A stretch of 62,319 nucleotides of DNA, taken from Paenibacillus phytohabitans (lineage in GTDB: Bacteria; Bacillota; Bacilli; Paenibacillales; Paenibacillaceae). Made by a program: the position numbers and the translations under genes. Positions 38,137-48,848 of this stretch are shown here, one piece after another; positions within the stretch are counted from its first letter, which is position 1; every line of letters begins with the position of its first letter. Location of the stretch: positions 1-62,319 of the forward strand of contig NZ_WHOB01000008.1 of the NCBI RefSeq assembly GCF_013141775.1, read 5' to 3'. The notes below the pieces were generated by a model. That model did not search any database and was not told where the DNA came from. It worked only from the letters and a program-made list of their open reading frames with translations.

Positions 38137-38697
38137 TCAGCCATTGAACTTGGCCATGGTCTGCTCAAATGTATGCTGCAGGCCGAATTCCACTGCATCA
38201 CAAGTATCCATAATCATCGTTTCCAGCTTGGGTCCGTCTTTCTTGGAGAACGTAGACAGCACATAATCGACAATTGCAAAACCCGGCTCCGGACGTGAGA
38301 TCCCCATCCGCACCCGGTTGAAGCTCTGGGTGCCTGTGTGCTGGATGATCGACTTGATTCCGTTATGTCCGCCGGCACTGCCTTGATAGCGCAGCCGGAT
38401 TTTGCCCAGCTCCGTATCCAGATCATCATAGACAACAATCATATCTTCCAGCTGGACCTTGTAATAATCCATATAAGCGCGGACCGCCTCACCGGACAGG
38501 TTCATGAAGGTCATCGGTTTAATCAATACGGTCTTAACTCCGCCAATGACACCTTCGCCGATCACCGATTTGCATTTATTCTGGTTAAAGGCAATTCCGT
38601 GTCTGGACGCAAGCTCATCCAGCGCCATGAAGCCAACATTATGCTTGGTCTTCGCGTATTGCGTTCCGGGATTTCCGAGTCCAACAATCCATTTCAT
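38137..38697 (-). CDS. pth: Peptidyl-tRNA hydrolase
   Basis: Pth recycles tRNA by cleaving peptidyl-tRNA released from ribosomes. The 186 residues have KWIVGLGNPGTQYAKTKHNVGFMALDELA with the catalytic histidine in KHNVGF (about residue 19), KPMTFMNLSGEAV, VVYDDLDTELGKIRLRYQGSAGGHNGIKSIIQ and RVRMGISRP. In B. subtilis (spoVC) it is preceded by ctc, the ribosomal L25-like general stress gene. Here ctc is missing and a small opposite-strand gene fills the gap to prs. Confidence 0.97.
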   Translation of the reverse strand: MKWIVGLGNPGTQYAKTKHNVGFMALDELASRHGIAFNQNKCKSVIGEGVIGGVKTVLIKPMTFMNLSGEAVRAYMDYYKVQLEDMIVVYDDLDTELGKIRLRYQGSAGGHNGIKSIIQHTGTQSFNRVRMGISRPEPGFAIVDYVLSTFSKKDGPKLETMIMDTCDAVEFGLQHTFEQTMAKFNG

Positions 38698-38752
38698 AAC
38701 TAAGGTCTATCCTTTCCGCCCGGTACTCCCAGCAGAAGAGTTCCGTTTTTGG

Positions 38753-38769
38753 TACAATAAGTTTATACT
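38753..38769 (+). promoter_or_regulatory. Possible promoter of the small plus-strand gene
   Basis: TACAAT (38753-38758) is preceded by TGG, an extended -10 pattern, and TATACT follows at 38764-38769. No strong -35 box is visible. Confidence 0.35.
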
Positions 38770-38789
38770 CCGAAGACAGGTGATGAACA

Positions 38790-38990
38790 ATGCCACATCA
38801 GGGCGATATTTTAACATTACCGCGCCATTTCCAGTACCATATTCAATATGCTGTGCCTGTTGAAGTATTTAGGGGTAGCGCTCATGTAGACATCGGTGTG
38901 ATTACAGCGGTGGATGAAGGCTTTGTGGAGCTCCAGGGGACGCTATACAACCGCAGCCTGTTCACCTTCATCTCCCGCCCGGGATACTGA
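38790..38990 (+). CDS. Small uncharacterised protein, 66 residues
   Basis: I do not recognise this protein. It is one of few plus-strand genes here and lies between the diverging and converging ends of pth and prs. The sequence (start MPHQGDILTLPRHFQYHIQY, core VDIGVITAVDEGFVELQGTLYNRSLFTFISRPGY) suggests a small beta-rich fold with no signal peptide, membrane helix or cysteines. Support for it being real: AGGTG 7 bases before the ATG, an extended -10 upstream, and a plus-strand terminator 40 bases downstream. It occupies the slot of ctc in B. subtilis. Confidence 0.65.
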   Translation: MPHQGDILTLPRHFQYHIQYAVPVEVFRGSAHVDIGVITAVDEGFVELQGTLYNRSLFTFISRPGY

Positions 38991-39027
38991 AACGTACCAG
39001 CCGCTCCGTTTCCCGCATCACGCCGAC

Positions 39028-39070
39028 AAGGGTTACATCTTCCGCTTCACGGAGGTGTAACCCTTTTTCT
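39028..39070 (+). terminator. Intrinsic terminator of the small plus-strand gene
   Basis: AAGGGTTACA (39028-39037) pairs with TGTAACCCTT (39056-39065) and is followed by T5 on the plus strand. On the minus strand there is no T-run, so it serves the 66-residue gene rather than prs. Confidence 0.85.
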
Positions 39071-39082
39071 AATATAAGCAGC

Positions 39083-40036
39083 TTATTCGATCTCGAACAG
39101 TTTACTGATCGACAGCTCTTCATGCACACGAATAATAGCTTCGCCCATAAGCGGAGCTACGGACAGTACTTTGAGCTTGCTTGTCGGATTACTGCTGCGA
39201 ATTGGAATGGTATCCGTCACGATAATTTCTTTGATTGGAGAGTTTTCCAGACGTTCATGCGCAGGCCCGGACAATACAGGATGTGTACAGCAGGCGTAGA
39301 CTTCCTTAACGCCGCCTTCCATCAGAGCATTAGCCCCCAGCACGATCGTTCCTGCCGTATCGATGATATCATCGATCAGAATCGCTGTTTTACCTTCAAT
39401 GTTACCGATAATGTTCATAACCTCACTAACGTTCGGCTCAGGACGGCGCTTGTCGATGATCGCCAGTGGAGCGTTGAGGAAATCAGCAAGCTTTCTTGCC
39501 CGCACAACACCGCCATGGTCCGGAGATACGACAACCGGGTTCTGAATTTGTTTGGAACGGAAGTATTGGGCCAGAATCGGAACACCCAGCAGATGATCCA
39601 CAGGAATATCGAAGAAGCCTTGAATTTGCATCGCATGAAGGTCCATGGTAATGACGCGATGTGCACCCGCTTTTTCAATCAGGTTCGCTACCAGCTTGGC
39701 CGTAATCGGATCGCGTGAACGGGCCTTACGGTCTTGGCGCGCATAACCGTAGTAAGGAATGACGACATTGATGCTCTTCGCAGACGCACGCTTAAGCGCA
39801 TCTACCATAACCAGAAGCTCCATCAGATTGTCGTTAACCGGTCCACAGGTGGACTGTACAATATATACATGACAGCCCCGGACGCTTTCCGACAGCTTAA
39901 CCTGAATCTCTCCGTCGCTGAAGCTGGTAGTGTGGGACTCGCCCATCGGAATACCGATATAATCGGCAATCTGACTGGCCAGCTTAGGATTGGAGTTGCA
40001 GGTGAAAATCTTTAGTTTGGAATCGCAATAAGTCAT
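39083..40036 (-). CDS. prs: Ribose-phosphate pyrophosphokinase
   Basis: Prs makes PRPP from ribose 5-phosphate and ATP, feeding purine, pyrimidine, NAD, His and Trp synthesis. The 317 residues include [44 protein letters not shown], the ATP loop [46 protein letters not shown] and the PRPP loop [19 protein letters not shown] precedes the ATG by about 11 bases. It is 90 bases downstream of glmU, as in B. subtilis. Its product is used by hpt, nadC and PurR in this same window. Confidence 0.98.
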   Translation of the reverse strand: MTYCDSKLKIFTCNSNPKLASQIADYIGIPMGESHTTSFSDGEIQVKLSESVRGCHVYIVQSTCGPVNDNLMELLVMVDALKRASAKSINVVIPYYGYARQDRKARSRDPITAKLVANLIEKAGAHRVITMDLHAMQIQGFFDIPVDHLLGVPILAQYFRSKQIQNPVVVSPDHGGVVRARKLADFLNAPLAIIDKRRPEPNVSEVMNIIGNIEGKTAILIDDIIDTAGTIVLGANALMEGGVKEVYACCTHPVLSGPAHERLENSPIKEIIVTDTIPIRSSNPTSKLKVLSVAPLMGEAIIRVHEELSISKLFEIE

Positions 40037-40126
40037 AAAATATAAACCCTCCGTGACGGAATTTAACTTCCAAGTAGCACCGGCGCGGATTTGCAGAGTC
40101 CGTCCGGCGCTTTGGCCTTGGGCGCT

Positions 40127-41527
40127 TTACGATGGACTCGACTGGTCTTTCTTCGCTTTGGCACGGGAGCGGATCTTCTCCGCATAACCCGGCTTATTCT
40201 CCTGCCTTACTCTGGCAACAGCCAGATCATTCTCCGGAACAGAACGAGTGATGGTTGACCCCGCGACAACGAATGCGCCTTTGCCCACAGTTACCGGAGC
40301 TACAAGGTTCACATTGCTGCCGATAAAGGCATCGTCCCCGATTTCTGTTCTCGACTTGTTGTAGCCATCATAGTTAACGGTGATGGCACCACAGCCGATA
40401 TTCACATTCTTACCGACCTCAGCATCACCGACATAGCTTAAATGGGACACTTTGGAGCCGTCACCGATTGTAGCATTCTTGATCTCCACGAAATCGCCGA
40501 TCTTGACCTCTTCGCCAAGCACGGCACCCGGACGCAAATACGCAAAAGGCCCAACGGATGCCCGTGCGCCGACCTCAGCCTGACTCAGTACGGAGTGCTT
40601 CACTACAGCACCGTCCATAATCACGCAGTCTTCAATTTCGCTCGCAGGTCCGATCACACAATCTTCGCCGATTACCGTCTTGCCTTTGAGCACAGTGCCC
40701 GGATACAGCACAGTGTCTGCTCCAATGACAACATCCGCTCCAATATAGGTAGAGGCAGGATCGATTAAAGTCACGCCGTTCAGCATATGCCCGCGGTTGA
40801 TACGCTCACGCATATAGCCTTCCGCTTCGGACAATGCCAGGCGGTCATTCACACCAATAGACTCTGCAGCATCATGGGCCTGATATCCAAGAACGATATC
40901 TCCCTGTGCCCGGAGTATACCGATAACATCAGTCAAATAATATTCCTGCTGGTTATTGGTATTGGTTACCTTCTCCAGAGCGGCAAATAGCTTAACGTTA
41001 TCAAAACAATAAGTGCCTGTATTGATTTCGCTGACAGCGGCTTCGCTCTCTGTGCAGTCCTTCTGTTCTACAATCCTCTGCACTCCGCCGTCTTCGCCAC
41101 GGATAATCCGGCCATATCCGGCAGGCTGCTCCATAACAGCGGTGAGGACGGTTGCGGCAGCTTTCTGCGCTTCATGCAACGCCATCAGCCCTTCCAGCGT
41201 CTCGGTCATTACCAGCGGCGTATCCCCGCAGATCACGATCGTGGTTCCTTCTTCGCCGCCAAGCAGATCTTTGGCTTGTTTGACGGCATGCCCGGTTCCA
41301 AGCTGGATATCCTGCAGCACATATTCGGCATTGTCGCCTACATAAGCTTTAACTTTCTCAGCGCCGTGACCTACGACAACTACTGTACGCTCGCATCCGG
41401 TCGCTTTTACTGTATCAAGCACATGCCCTACCATCGGTTTACCGCAGACGGGGTGCAGCACTTTGTATAATTTAGATTTCATGCGCTTGCCTTGGCCTGC
41501 AGCAAGTACAACAGCCATTCTTTTCAA
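40127..41527 (-). CDS. glmU: Bifunctional GlmU, UDP-GlcNAc synthesis
   Basis: GlmU acetylates glucosamine 1-phosphate and then couples it to UTP, giving UDP-GlcNAc for the cell wall. About 466 residues have an N-terminal uridylyltransferase ([34 protein letters not shown]) and a C-terminal left-handed beta-helix of hexapeptide repeats (from about residue 250, [37 protein letters not shown]). I choose a TTG start 9 bases after AGGAGG, three codons before an internal ATG; the longer open frame lacks support. A possible structured RNA lies just upstream. Confidence 0.96.
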   Translation of the reverse strand: MKRMAVVLAAGQGKRMKSKLYKVLHPVCGKPMVGHVLDTVKATGCERTVVVVGHGAEKVKAYVGDNAEYVLQDIQLGTGHAVKQAKDLLGGEEGTTIVICGDTPLVMTETLEGLMALHEAQKAAATVLTAVMEQPAGYGRIIRGEDGGVQRIVEQKDCTESEAAVSEINTGTYCFDNVKLFAALEKVTNTNNQQEYYLTDVIGILRAQGDIVLGYQAHDAAESIGVNDRLALSEAEGYMRERINRGHMLNGVTLIDPASTYIGADVVIGADTVLYPGTVLKGKTVIGEDCVIGPASEIEDCVIMDGAVVKHSVLSQAEVGARASVGPFAYLRPGAVLGEEVKIGDFVEIKNATIGDGSKVSHLSYVGDAEVGKNVNIGCGAITVNYDGYNKSRTEIGDDAFIGSNVNLVAPVTVGKGAFVVAGSTITRSVPENDLAVARVRQENKPGYAEKIRSRAKAKKDQSSPS

Positions 41528-41582
41528 GAATGCCAACCTCCTACTTCTTGAACTCACTACTGAATATATCTCATTCCGGGCA

Positions 41583-41612
41583 AAAAGAAAAGAGAACCAT
41601 GAAGGCATGGTT
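41583..41612 (-). terminator. Terminator-like hairpin upstream of glmU
   Basis: GAACCATG pairs with CATGGTTC around a 4-base loop, followed on the minus strand by TCTTTTCTTTTT. It lies about 60 bases upstream of the glmU start, so it could end a short RNA or attenuate glmU. The plus strand is also fairly T-rich after the stem. Confidence 0.7.
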
Positions 41613-41715
41613 CCCTTTTCTTCGAACCCCAATAAAATCCCCCCACAAAGTGGGGCTTTGTCTTCGAGGCTGACCCAGGTACTTTGCGGGACCCCGAAAC
41701 ATAAAAAGTCTTATC
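41613..41715 (-). ncRNA. Possible structured RNA or leader upstream of glmU
   Basis: About 100 bases between the spoVG terminator and the terminator-like hairpin before glmU. It holds a stable stem CCCCAC/GTGGGG (41641-41655). On the minus strand TCCCGCAAAG (complement of 41681-41690) could instead pair with CTTTGTGGGG of that stem, a switch-like alternative. I recognise no known family. Strand and function are inference. Confidence 0.3.
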
Positions 41716-41716
41716 T

Positions 41717-41741
41717 TAAAAAAACGGCATGGCCTTACGCC
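41717..41741 (-). terminator. Terminator after spoVG
   Basis: CGGC and GCCG (with a partly paired interior) are followed on the minus strand by TTTTTTT at about 41718-41724, roughly 45 bases past the spoVG stop. Confidence 0.65.
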
Positions 41742-41783
41742 GCCCGGGAGGGCAGCAATCCTTGAGAGTCAGCGCTTCACAGC

Positions 41784-42095
<312 letters not shown>

Positions 42096-42113
42096 TCAGA
42101 GACTTGGTGTATA

Positions 42114-42138
42114 ATTCCACACAGCAAAGCGAATTCCT
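42114..42138 (-). promoter_or_regulatory. Sigma-H promoter of spoVG
   Basis: On the minus strand AGGAATT (42132-42138) and GTGGAAT (42114-42120) are 11 bases apart, an excellent fit to the sigma-H pattern (AGGAWWW, 11-12 bases, RNNGAAT) and very like the classic B. subtilis spoVG promoter. Confidence 0.85.
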
Positions 42139-42280
42139 TCTTTTTCATTCCATAAAATGCCTGAAAAAGAAGATTATTTTTGCAGAACCATTGATTTCGA
42201 CACATTTCGTGCTGTTATCTTAAGATTCCTCACGGTTTCGACATTATGCACGGGTTTTTAATCTTGGAAATCCAGCTCCC

Positions 42281-43108
42281 TCAGGAGGGGAAATAGTTGC
42301 CGGGATACGCGGAAATGCGCCGCACCTTGGAATCTACCTCCGTCAGCTTTACGAGTGATACGTAATCATGCAGCAGGCGTTCTTCCTTCTCCACCGCTCC
42401 GGATTCTACAAGTACGCCTACACCGGCGACCTCAGCATTGAACTCACCGAGCAGATCAACCATCCCGCGTACGGTACCGCCCGCCTTCATGAAGTCATCC
42501 ACGATCAGCACCCGGGATTTCTCACGCAGTGCCCGTCTGGACAGCGACATCGTATGTATGCTCTTGTGCGAACCCGAGACATAATTAATGCTTACCGCCG
42601 AACCCTCGGTCACCTGATGGTCGCGGCGCACCAGTACTACAGGCAGCCCAAGCTGTGCAGCCGTCGCATAAGCCAGCGGAATCCCCTTGGTCTCCACCGT
42701 CATCACGACATCAATCTCTACCCCGTAAAAAGCCGTAGCAATAATCTTACCGGCTTGCTCCATCAGGGACGGCAGTCCCAGCAGATCGGACATGTACAAA
42801 TAACCGCCGGGCAGAATCCGGTCACTCTGCTCCAGCTGCCCGCACAGACGGTTCACGAAAGCTAGGGCCATGTCCATCGGCATCCGCGGAATATACCTGA
42901 CTCCGCCTGCAGCACCCGCCAGGGTTTGCAGTTCGCCCATGCCTTCGCCTTCAAATACCTCTTTTATAATAGCCAGATCTTCACTGACCGATGACTTCGC
43001 TGCACCGTACCGCTCTGCGAAGGTCGAGAGCGGCAGCAGATCATGCGGCTTCTCAAGTAAAAATTGGGTCATATCAACCAATCGCTGGCTTCGTTTAAGT
43101 TTTTTCAC
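42281..43108 (-). CDS. purR: Purine operon repressor PurR
   Basis: PurR represses purine synthesis genes and is released by PRPP. The 275 residues have an N-terminal winged helix (VKKLKRSQRLVDMTQFLLEKPHDLLPLSTFAERYGAAKSSVSEDLAIIKEVFEGEG) and a PRTase-like domain whose PRPP loop RVLIVDDFMKAGGTVRGMVDLL is intact. I choose GTG, 6 bases after GAGGAG; the longer frame adds a hydrophobic stretch untypical of the family. It precedes spoVG as in B. subtilis, but without ridA between. Confidence 0.95.
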   Translation of the reverse strand: MKKLKRSQRLVDMTQFLLEKPHDLLPLSTFAERYGAAKSSVSEDLAIIKEVFEGEGMGELQTLAGAAGGVRYIPRMPMDMALAFVNRLCGQLEQSDRILPGGYLYMSDLLGLPSLMEQAGKIIATAFYGVEIDVVMTVETKGIPLAYATAAQLGLPVVLVRRDHQVTEGSAVSINYVSGSHKSIHTMSLSRRALREKSRVLIVDDFMKAGGTVRGMVDLLGEFNAEVAGVGVLVESGAVEKEERLLHDYVSLVKLTEVDSKVRRISAYPGNYFPS

Positions 43109-43278
43109 GGAATGCTCCTCGCCAAAACCGAATATTATTATGAATAATATCATTTTTGTACGGATTTACACAAGCGAAAACGGTTATACCGTCCTTCAGG
43201 AGTTGACTTGCTCTTCGCTCAAGAAGAAACGGCTAAGCTGCCTGGGGCAGCGCTAACCGTTTCGGTGTGCCTTCCGGC

Positions 43279-44133
43279 TCAGCTCAGCGAACGCACGGCA
43301 TAGACTTCCTTGCAGAATCCGCGGAGCCCGTTATAGATTCTTGCCACCTTGGACTGCTTCGATACCAGGCCGAACACTGTCGGTCCGCTGCCGGACATCA
43401 GTACCCCGTCTGCCCCCAGCTTCATCATCGCTTCCTTGAGCTGCTGTACCTCCGGGTGCAGCTTCAGGGTCACATCCTCCAGCACATTGCCCAGGCCCGC
43501 GCAGACCGCCGCGAAATCGCCGGCCTCAATCGCCTGCTGCATCCGGAGTGCGGACGGATGGACCGCGATGTTATTCGCGCGTACGCGTCCGTACACCTCA
43601 GCCGTCGATACATTAATCGGCGGCTTGGCCAGGACGACCCAGCATTGCGGCGGACTCGCTATCGGAGTCAGCCGTTCTCCCCTGCCCGTAGCGAGGGCAG
43701 TGCCTCCTGTGACGCAGAACGGGACGTCCGAGCCCAGCTCGGCGCCCAGTTCCTGCAGCTCCTGCGCCGGGATCCCGAGGCGCCAGAGCCGGTTCAGGCC
43801 GCGCAGCGTAGCCGCGGCGTCACTGCTGCCGCCGGCTAGGCCAGCAGCGACCGGAATTCTTTTGTCCAGGTGAATATGTACACCGCTTCTCACGTTATAG
43901 CGGTCTTTAATCAGTCTTGCGGCCTGGAAGGCCAGATTCTTCTCATCCAGCGGAATATACCCGGCCTGGCTAGAGATAATAATGGAATCACGCTTCAGCT
44001 CGGAGAGCTCCAGACGGTCGGCCAGATCGACCATAGTCATAATCATTTCCACTTCATGAAATCCGTCAGCGCGCTTATGCAGCACATCCAGCATCAAATT
44101 AATCTTGGCCGGCGCTTTCTCATACATTTTCAA
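43279..44133 (-). CDS. ispE: 4-diphosphocytidyl-2-C-methyl-D-erythritol kinase
   Basis: IspE is a GHMP kinase of the MEP isoprenoid pathway. About 284 residues show [29 protein letters not shown], the ATP loop [44 protein letters not shown] and [12 protein letters not shown]. The TTG chosen is 9 bases from GAGGGTGG, while a GTG three codons upstream abuts that site. It lies between the SspF-like gene and purR, as in B. subtilis. Confidence 0.95.
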   Translation of the reverse strand: MKMYEKAPAKINLMLDVLHKRADGFHEVEMIMTMVDLADRLELSELKRDSIIISSQAGYIPLDEKNLAFQAARLIKDRYNVRSGVHIHLDKRIPVAAGLAGGSSDAAATLRGLNRLWRLGIPAQELQELGAELGSDVPFCVTGGTALATGRGERLTPIASPPQCWVVLAKPPINVSTAEVYGRVRANNIAVHPSALRMQQAIEAGDFAAVCAGLGNVLEDVTLKLHPEVQQLKEAMMKLGADGVLMSGSGPTVFGLVSKQSKVARIYNGLRGFCKEVYAVRSLS

Positions 44134-44308
44134 GGCGTTCACCCACCCTCAGCTTTTCCCGTAAAAACAACTTAACATATTATATGAGAAACTGGCAGTG
44201 AAGTCCATTAACAAAAGTTGAGTAAGCTTCTCCGGACCCCGGTATCTGGAAAAAGGTACCGCCAGCAGGCGATACCCAGTTACAACTGCAGACCCCAGCC
44301 TGACGGCG

Positions 44309-44485
44309 TTACGATTTCCGTGCAGCCTGTTCAGCCAGCTGAATCGCTCTCTTGACCATGTTCCCGGCATCAACTGCCCGGATTCCACCCCAGCCTTCCT
44401 GCTCTACCGTTTCATAGAATCCAAGCTCCTTGGCCAGCTCTGTCTTCAATTCCTCCGACATCATGCCCCGTCTTCTGCGGCTCAT
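44309..44485 (-). CDS. sspF: Small acid-soluble spore protein, SspF-like
   Basis: A 58-residue alpha/beta-type SASP relative that coats and protects spore DNA, by family. The sequence starts [20 protein letters not shown] and ends in the family signature [24 protein letters not shown], close to B. subtilis SspF, with the KELGFYETV block. GGGAGG lies 8 bases before the ATG. It is short enough to be missed by a 60-residue cut-off. Position between veg and ispE is exactly that of sspF in B. subtilis. Forespore expression is expected. Confidence 0.93.
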   Translation of the reverse strand: MSRRRRGMMSEELKTELAKELGFYETVEQEGWGGIRAVDAGNMVKRAIQLAEQAARKS

Positions 44486-44573
44486 TACGGATTCCTCCCT
44501 GTATGCTATTGGATGATGAGCTACTGCTTATGTAGTATGCGGCCAAGGGGCACAGGTCATGCAGCGGAAAAAC

Positions 44574-44602
44574 AAAAAACAGCCCCCCTTAAGGGAGACT
44601 GT
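44574..44602 (-). terminator. Intrinsic terminator after veg
   Basis: On the minus strand ACAGTCTCCC pairs with GGGGGGCTGT (two wobbles) around TTAA and is followed by TTTTTTG, directly past the veg stop at 44611. Confidence 0.85.
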
Positions 44603-44610
44603 CCGTGACG

Positions 44611-44886
44611 CTAAGCTTTAATATACATAATCCGCATCTGCCCATCGTCTTCGGTAACTGTGATTTCCACAGATTCAGTAAGGATATCGGCATAGCTATA
44701 GGAGACTCGCTTGAATGTTTGCTGCTCCTGATCCAGTTTGACAATAAATACAGAAGGGTACGTTTCTTCCAGGACACCGGTACGTTCAACGGTCTTGCGA
44801 CGACCACCGTTAGCCCGCAACGTGATCTTATGACCGACGTGAGCTTCGAGACTGCGTTTGATTTCCAACAGCGCGTTATTAGCCAT
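44611..44886 (-). CDS. veg: Veg protein
   Basis: Veg is a small, highly expressed protein linked to biofilm control in B. subtilis (it lowers SinR activity). The 91-residue product [77 protein letters not shown] is an Sm-like beta barrel typical of the family. The ATG is about 10 bases after AGAGGTGG, and the longer open frame runs into the promoter. Two tandem consensus promoters drive it. Confidence 0.95.
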   Translation of the reverse strand: MANNALLEIKRSLEAHVGHKITLRANGGRRKTVERTGVLEETYPSVFIVKLDQEQQTFKRVSYSYADILTESVEITVTEDDGQMRIMYIKA

Positions 44887-44914
44887 TGCCTGACGACCAC
44901 CTCTTTCCTTGTCC

Positions 44915-44943
44915 ATTATACAACTTTTCACAATCATTGTCAA
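44915..44943 (-). promoter_or_regulatory. Proximal sigma-A promoter of veg
   Basis: TTGACA (44938-44943) and TATAAT (44915-44920) are 17 bases apart on the minus strand, a perfect consensus match. Confidence 0.92.
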
Positions 44944-44955
44944 AGCAAATAAATA

Positions 44956-44984
44956 ATTATAGATGATGCTAAAATAGTTGTCAA
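44956..44984 (-). promoter_or_regulatory. Distal sigma-A promoter of veg
   Basis: A second perfect TTGACA (44979-44984), 17 bases, TATAAT (44956-44961), 41 bases upstream of the proximal promoter. B. subtilis veg also has tandem strong promoters. Confidence 0.92.
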
Positions 44985-45060
44985 CGGAATTTTTTTAGAA
45001 GCACGAAGTCCCGGCTTAAGCGCCTTGTTATCGGTAATGCTGAACGCAAATCTGCCCATG

Positions 45061-45100
45061 AAAAAAGGAAGGATAAGCCGGATCGCTTATCCTTCCTTCT
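45061..45100 (-). terminator. Intrinsic terminator after yabG
   Basis: On the minus strand AAGGAAGGATAAGC pairs with GCTTATCCTTCCTT around a short loop and is followed by TTTTTTC. Confidence 0.95.
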
Positions 45101-45112
45101 CTATATCCGCCG

Positions 45113-46021
45113 CTACAGCACCGAAGGCGCCACCTTCAGGGTAGCAAGATTCTGCAGCCGGGGCATCCCGATACGGAAGCTCCCGCGGGTCTCAATTCCG
45201 CCCATTCCCTGGTTACCGCTAATGGTATGGTTCAATACATCGCTCAAATTGACCGTATCGCGGATCGATGTGAATGAAGCCTTGGCCGCAATATAGACGG
45301 GGTCCAGGGCATGAATGAGTATTCTTCCCGGTGAGCTGGCGAAATTCGCCCCTGTGCCCAGCAGCGCCTCGAAATGCGACTGGCAGGCCCCTGCAACAAT
45401 CGTCAGGGCGTCGAAATTCCGCTCATACTCCCGGGCAACCTGGATAGCCGCAACAAAATTCTGTGAATTTTTGTAGCTGCTCAAGCTGTAGAGATCATAA
45501 CCCTGCTGTTGCTTAAGTACTCCGTCATGACCGGTAATCACCACGATATCCGGACGCACACGGGGCAGCAGCCGGTACAAGGTCTCCGCCATTTTGGACT
45601 CATGAATATGATGCCCTTCGGCGGGTATGCGCAGTTGCTCATACAGACTCAGGCTCTTCTTCAGGTACAGCGCGTCGCCATCCAAATGCAGCACCTTACC
45701 CGGCACTTCGAAAAATCCGGCTTCCTTCGGAGTTGGGGCCCATGTGCCAGTTGCTCCCGATACACTCTCTCCGCTGCGCTGGCTCTGCTCCTGACGGTCT
45801 TTGCGCAGCCAGCTCAGGGATTCTATGGCTTTGATCTGCGCCTGCTGCCCCCGCTCTGTAATCCGGGTAGGAGGCACCTGCACCAGATCATCCAGCGGAG
45901 AGTCCGCCAGCAACCGGAATTCCGTCCCCTTGATGACGGCTTTATTCTGCACTATATTCTCTACCCGGAAAGTCACATCGCCGCCATAAGATTTACGTAT
46001 GACCAAGTCTCCTAAATTCAT
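45113..46021 (-). CDS. yabG: Sporulation-specific protease YabG
   Basis: YabG is a cysteine-type protease (family U57) that trims spore-coat proteins such as SpoIVA and SafA late in sporulation. The 302-residue product opens MNLGDLVIRKSYGGDVTFRVENIVQNKAVIKGTEFRLLADSPLDDL and contains PDIVVITGHDGVLKQQQGYDLYSLSSYKNSQNFVAAIQVAREYE and the probable active-site region VAGACQSHFEALLGTGANFASSPGRILIHALDP. The ATG is 7 bases from AGAGGTGG. CATAACATG with an upstream AC in the leader resembles a sigma-K promoter, weakly. Confidence 0.94.
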   Translation of the reverse strand: MNLGDLVIRKSYGGDVTFRVENIVQNKAVIKGTEFRLLADSPLDDLVQVPPTRITERGQQAQIKAIESLSWLRKDRQEQSQRSGESVSGATGTWAPTPKEAGFFEVPGKVLHLDGDALYLKKSLSLYEQLRIPAEGHHIHESKMAETLYRLLPRVRPDIVVITGHDGVLKQQQGYDLYSLSSYKNSQNFVAAIQVAREYERNFDALTIVAGACQSHFEALLGTGANFASSPGRILIHALDPVYIAAKASFTSIRDTVNLSDVLNHTISGNQGMGGIETRGSFRIGMPRLQNLATLKVAPSVL

Positions 46022-46094
46022 TACAACACCACCTCTACCCCATGTTATGGGCAAAGGTCCCGGTTGGTTCATCACCCGGAGTGTTTTCTGCTGA

Positions 46095-47527
<1,433 letters not shown>

Positions 47528-47556
47528 AAATAATTTACTCCCTTATTCTAAAACGC

Positions 47557-47587
47557 AAAAAGAAGAGGATTCGCTCCCCTTCTTTTT
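47557..47587 (-). terminator. Intrinsic terminator between yabE and rnmV
   Basis: On the minus strand AAAAAGAAGGGGA pairs with TCCTCTTCTTTTT, a U-tract-containing stem, about 100 bases past the yabE stop and 30 bases before rnmV. Confidence 0.8.
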
Positions 47588-47687
47588 GGCTAAAGAATGT
47601 ATAAGTGATGAGCGGCAGCTCTCTAAATTCCGTAAGTGCTACCCCCACTATATCTTATAAACCGCTAATTTGCAAAAGACTTGCCGC

Positions 47688-48848
47688 TTAATTAAGCTCC
47701 GGCTTCACAGGTCCAATCACATAGATGGTCCGCGACTTCCGGCCGAAATTACGGGCATGGCTCAGTGAATCGTAGTATACATCCACCTTGTTGCCTTTAA
47801 TGGCACCGCCGGTATCCTCTGCTCGGCGAAACCCTAATCCCTCAATGTACACCCACCAGCCAATTGGTATTACATTCGGATCGACTGCAATAGTGCGGCC
47901 TTCCGTTACGCGTGTGCCGGAGGCGGTACGTGTTCCAATTCCCGGTTCTTCCGAGGAATAAGCCGTCATGGATACGTTTTTGATCATTTTTTTGTATTCA
48001 AAATCTACGCCTGCCTTGCTCGTGACGTTGTTGCTCTTCGCACTGACTTTGGATGATTTGGAGGTTGTTGTTGCTTTGGATGTAGTTGCAGCAGCTACAA
48101 CAGGCTTCGGAACCGCTTTGGTACCGACAGCAATAACCTTATCTTTGGTTACTGTCTGAACTTCCTTGCCGACCATATTCATGGAGACTAGCTCCCCATC
48201 CTGATATACCTTCTCGATATGCTGGATGATCGCGCCCGGCTTGCCTGCCTGTGCAACTCTTACGTCTCCCTTATACAGAGAGGGGTCTGCGGTTTTGATG
48301 ACCTTAAAAGGCAAGTTTACTGTCCGCTGTACGGTCTGCTTGGTAATACGGACAATCTTGACTTCCATGTCTGGTGTGACTGCGGTATCAAGCGAAGGGA
48401 AAATCTTGTCATTGCCCTCCAGGCTGTAACCCAGCTTGGTAATGGCATCTCCGAGCGAATCCTCGGTGGTGTATATGGTCTTGGTTGCACCGTCTGCAGT
48501 AAGCATAAGCTTCTGCGCACGGGTGATTACGACACGGTCGCCGTCTTGTATTTCATCACTAAGGCCAATAGATAGCTCATCATACGGCTGCAGCGAAATT
48601 TGTTCCTTTGCCAGCACATCACTGAGCAGCGCTTCCCGCGTCTCCAGTGTCTGTACCTGTCCGTCTATAACTAAAATAATTTCTTTATTACTCTGACCGT
48701 GTACGTACAGCAGAATTAACAGTGCGATAACAATCGATATCACACCTGCAAGTGAAAGTACGCGAGGATTCACTTGCTTCAACCGTAATGCGAAAGACCT
48801 GCTGGATGATTGCGAATCATGGGATACCTCTGGTTGGAATACGCCCAC
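47688..48848 (-). CDS. yabE: YabE-type cell-wall protein (DUF348, G5, 3D domains)
   Basis: A 386-residue predicted wall-active enzyme. It has one membrane helix (LSLAGVISIVIALLILLYVHG, about 34-54), two to three DUF348 ubiquitin-like repeats (IILVIDGQVQTLETREALLSDVLAKEQI and following), a G5 domain (PFKVIKTADPSLYKGDVRVAQAGKPGAIIQHIEKVYQDGELVS), a Ser/Lys linker and a C-terminal 3D domain with its aspartates (AVDPNVIPIGWWVYIEGLGFRRAEDTGGAIKGNKVDVYYD). This resembles resuscitation-promoting-factor lytic enzymes. GTG is 9 bases after AAGGAGG; the ATG abuts it. A c-di-AMP riboswitch precedes it. Confidence 0.92.
   Translation of the reverse strand: MGVFQPEVSHDSQSSSRSFALRLKQVNPRVLSLAGVISIVIALLILLYVHGQSNKEIILVIDGQVQTLETREALLSDVLAKEQISLQPYDELSIGLSDEIQDGDRVVITRAQKLMLTADGATKTIYTTEDSLGDAITKLGYSLEGNDKIFPSLDTAVTPDMEVKIVRITKQTVQRTVNLPFKVIKTADPSLYKGDVRVAQAGKPGAIIQHIEKVYQDGELVSMNMVGKEVQTVTKDKVIAVGTKAVPKPVVAAATTSKATTTSKSSKVSAKSNNVTSKAGVDFEYKKMIKNVSMTAYSSEEPGIGTRTASGTRVTEGRTIAVDPNVIPIGWWVYIEGLGFRRAEDTGGAIKGNKVDVYYDSLSHARNFGRKSRTIYVIGPVKPELN

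Noticed and set aside
44149..44388. 79-residue minus-strand frame between ispE and veg
   Set aside because: It overlaps the SspF-like gene in another frame and lacks a ribosome site; the SspF frame carries the family signature.
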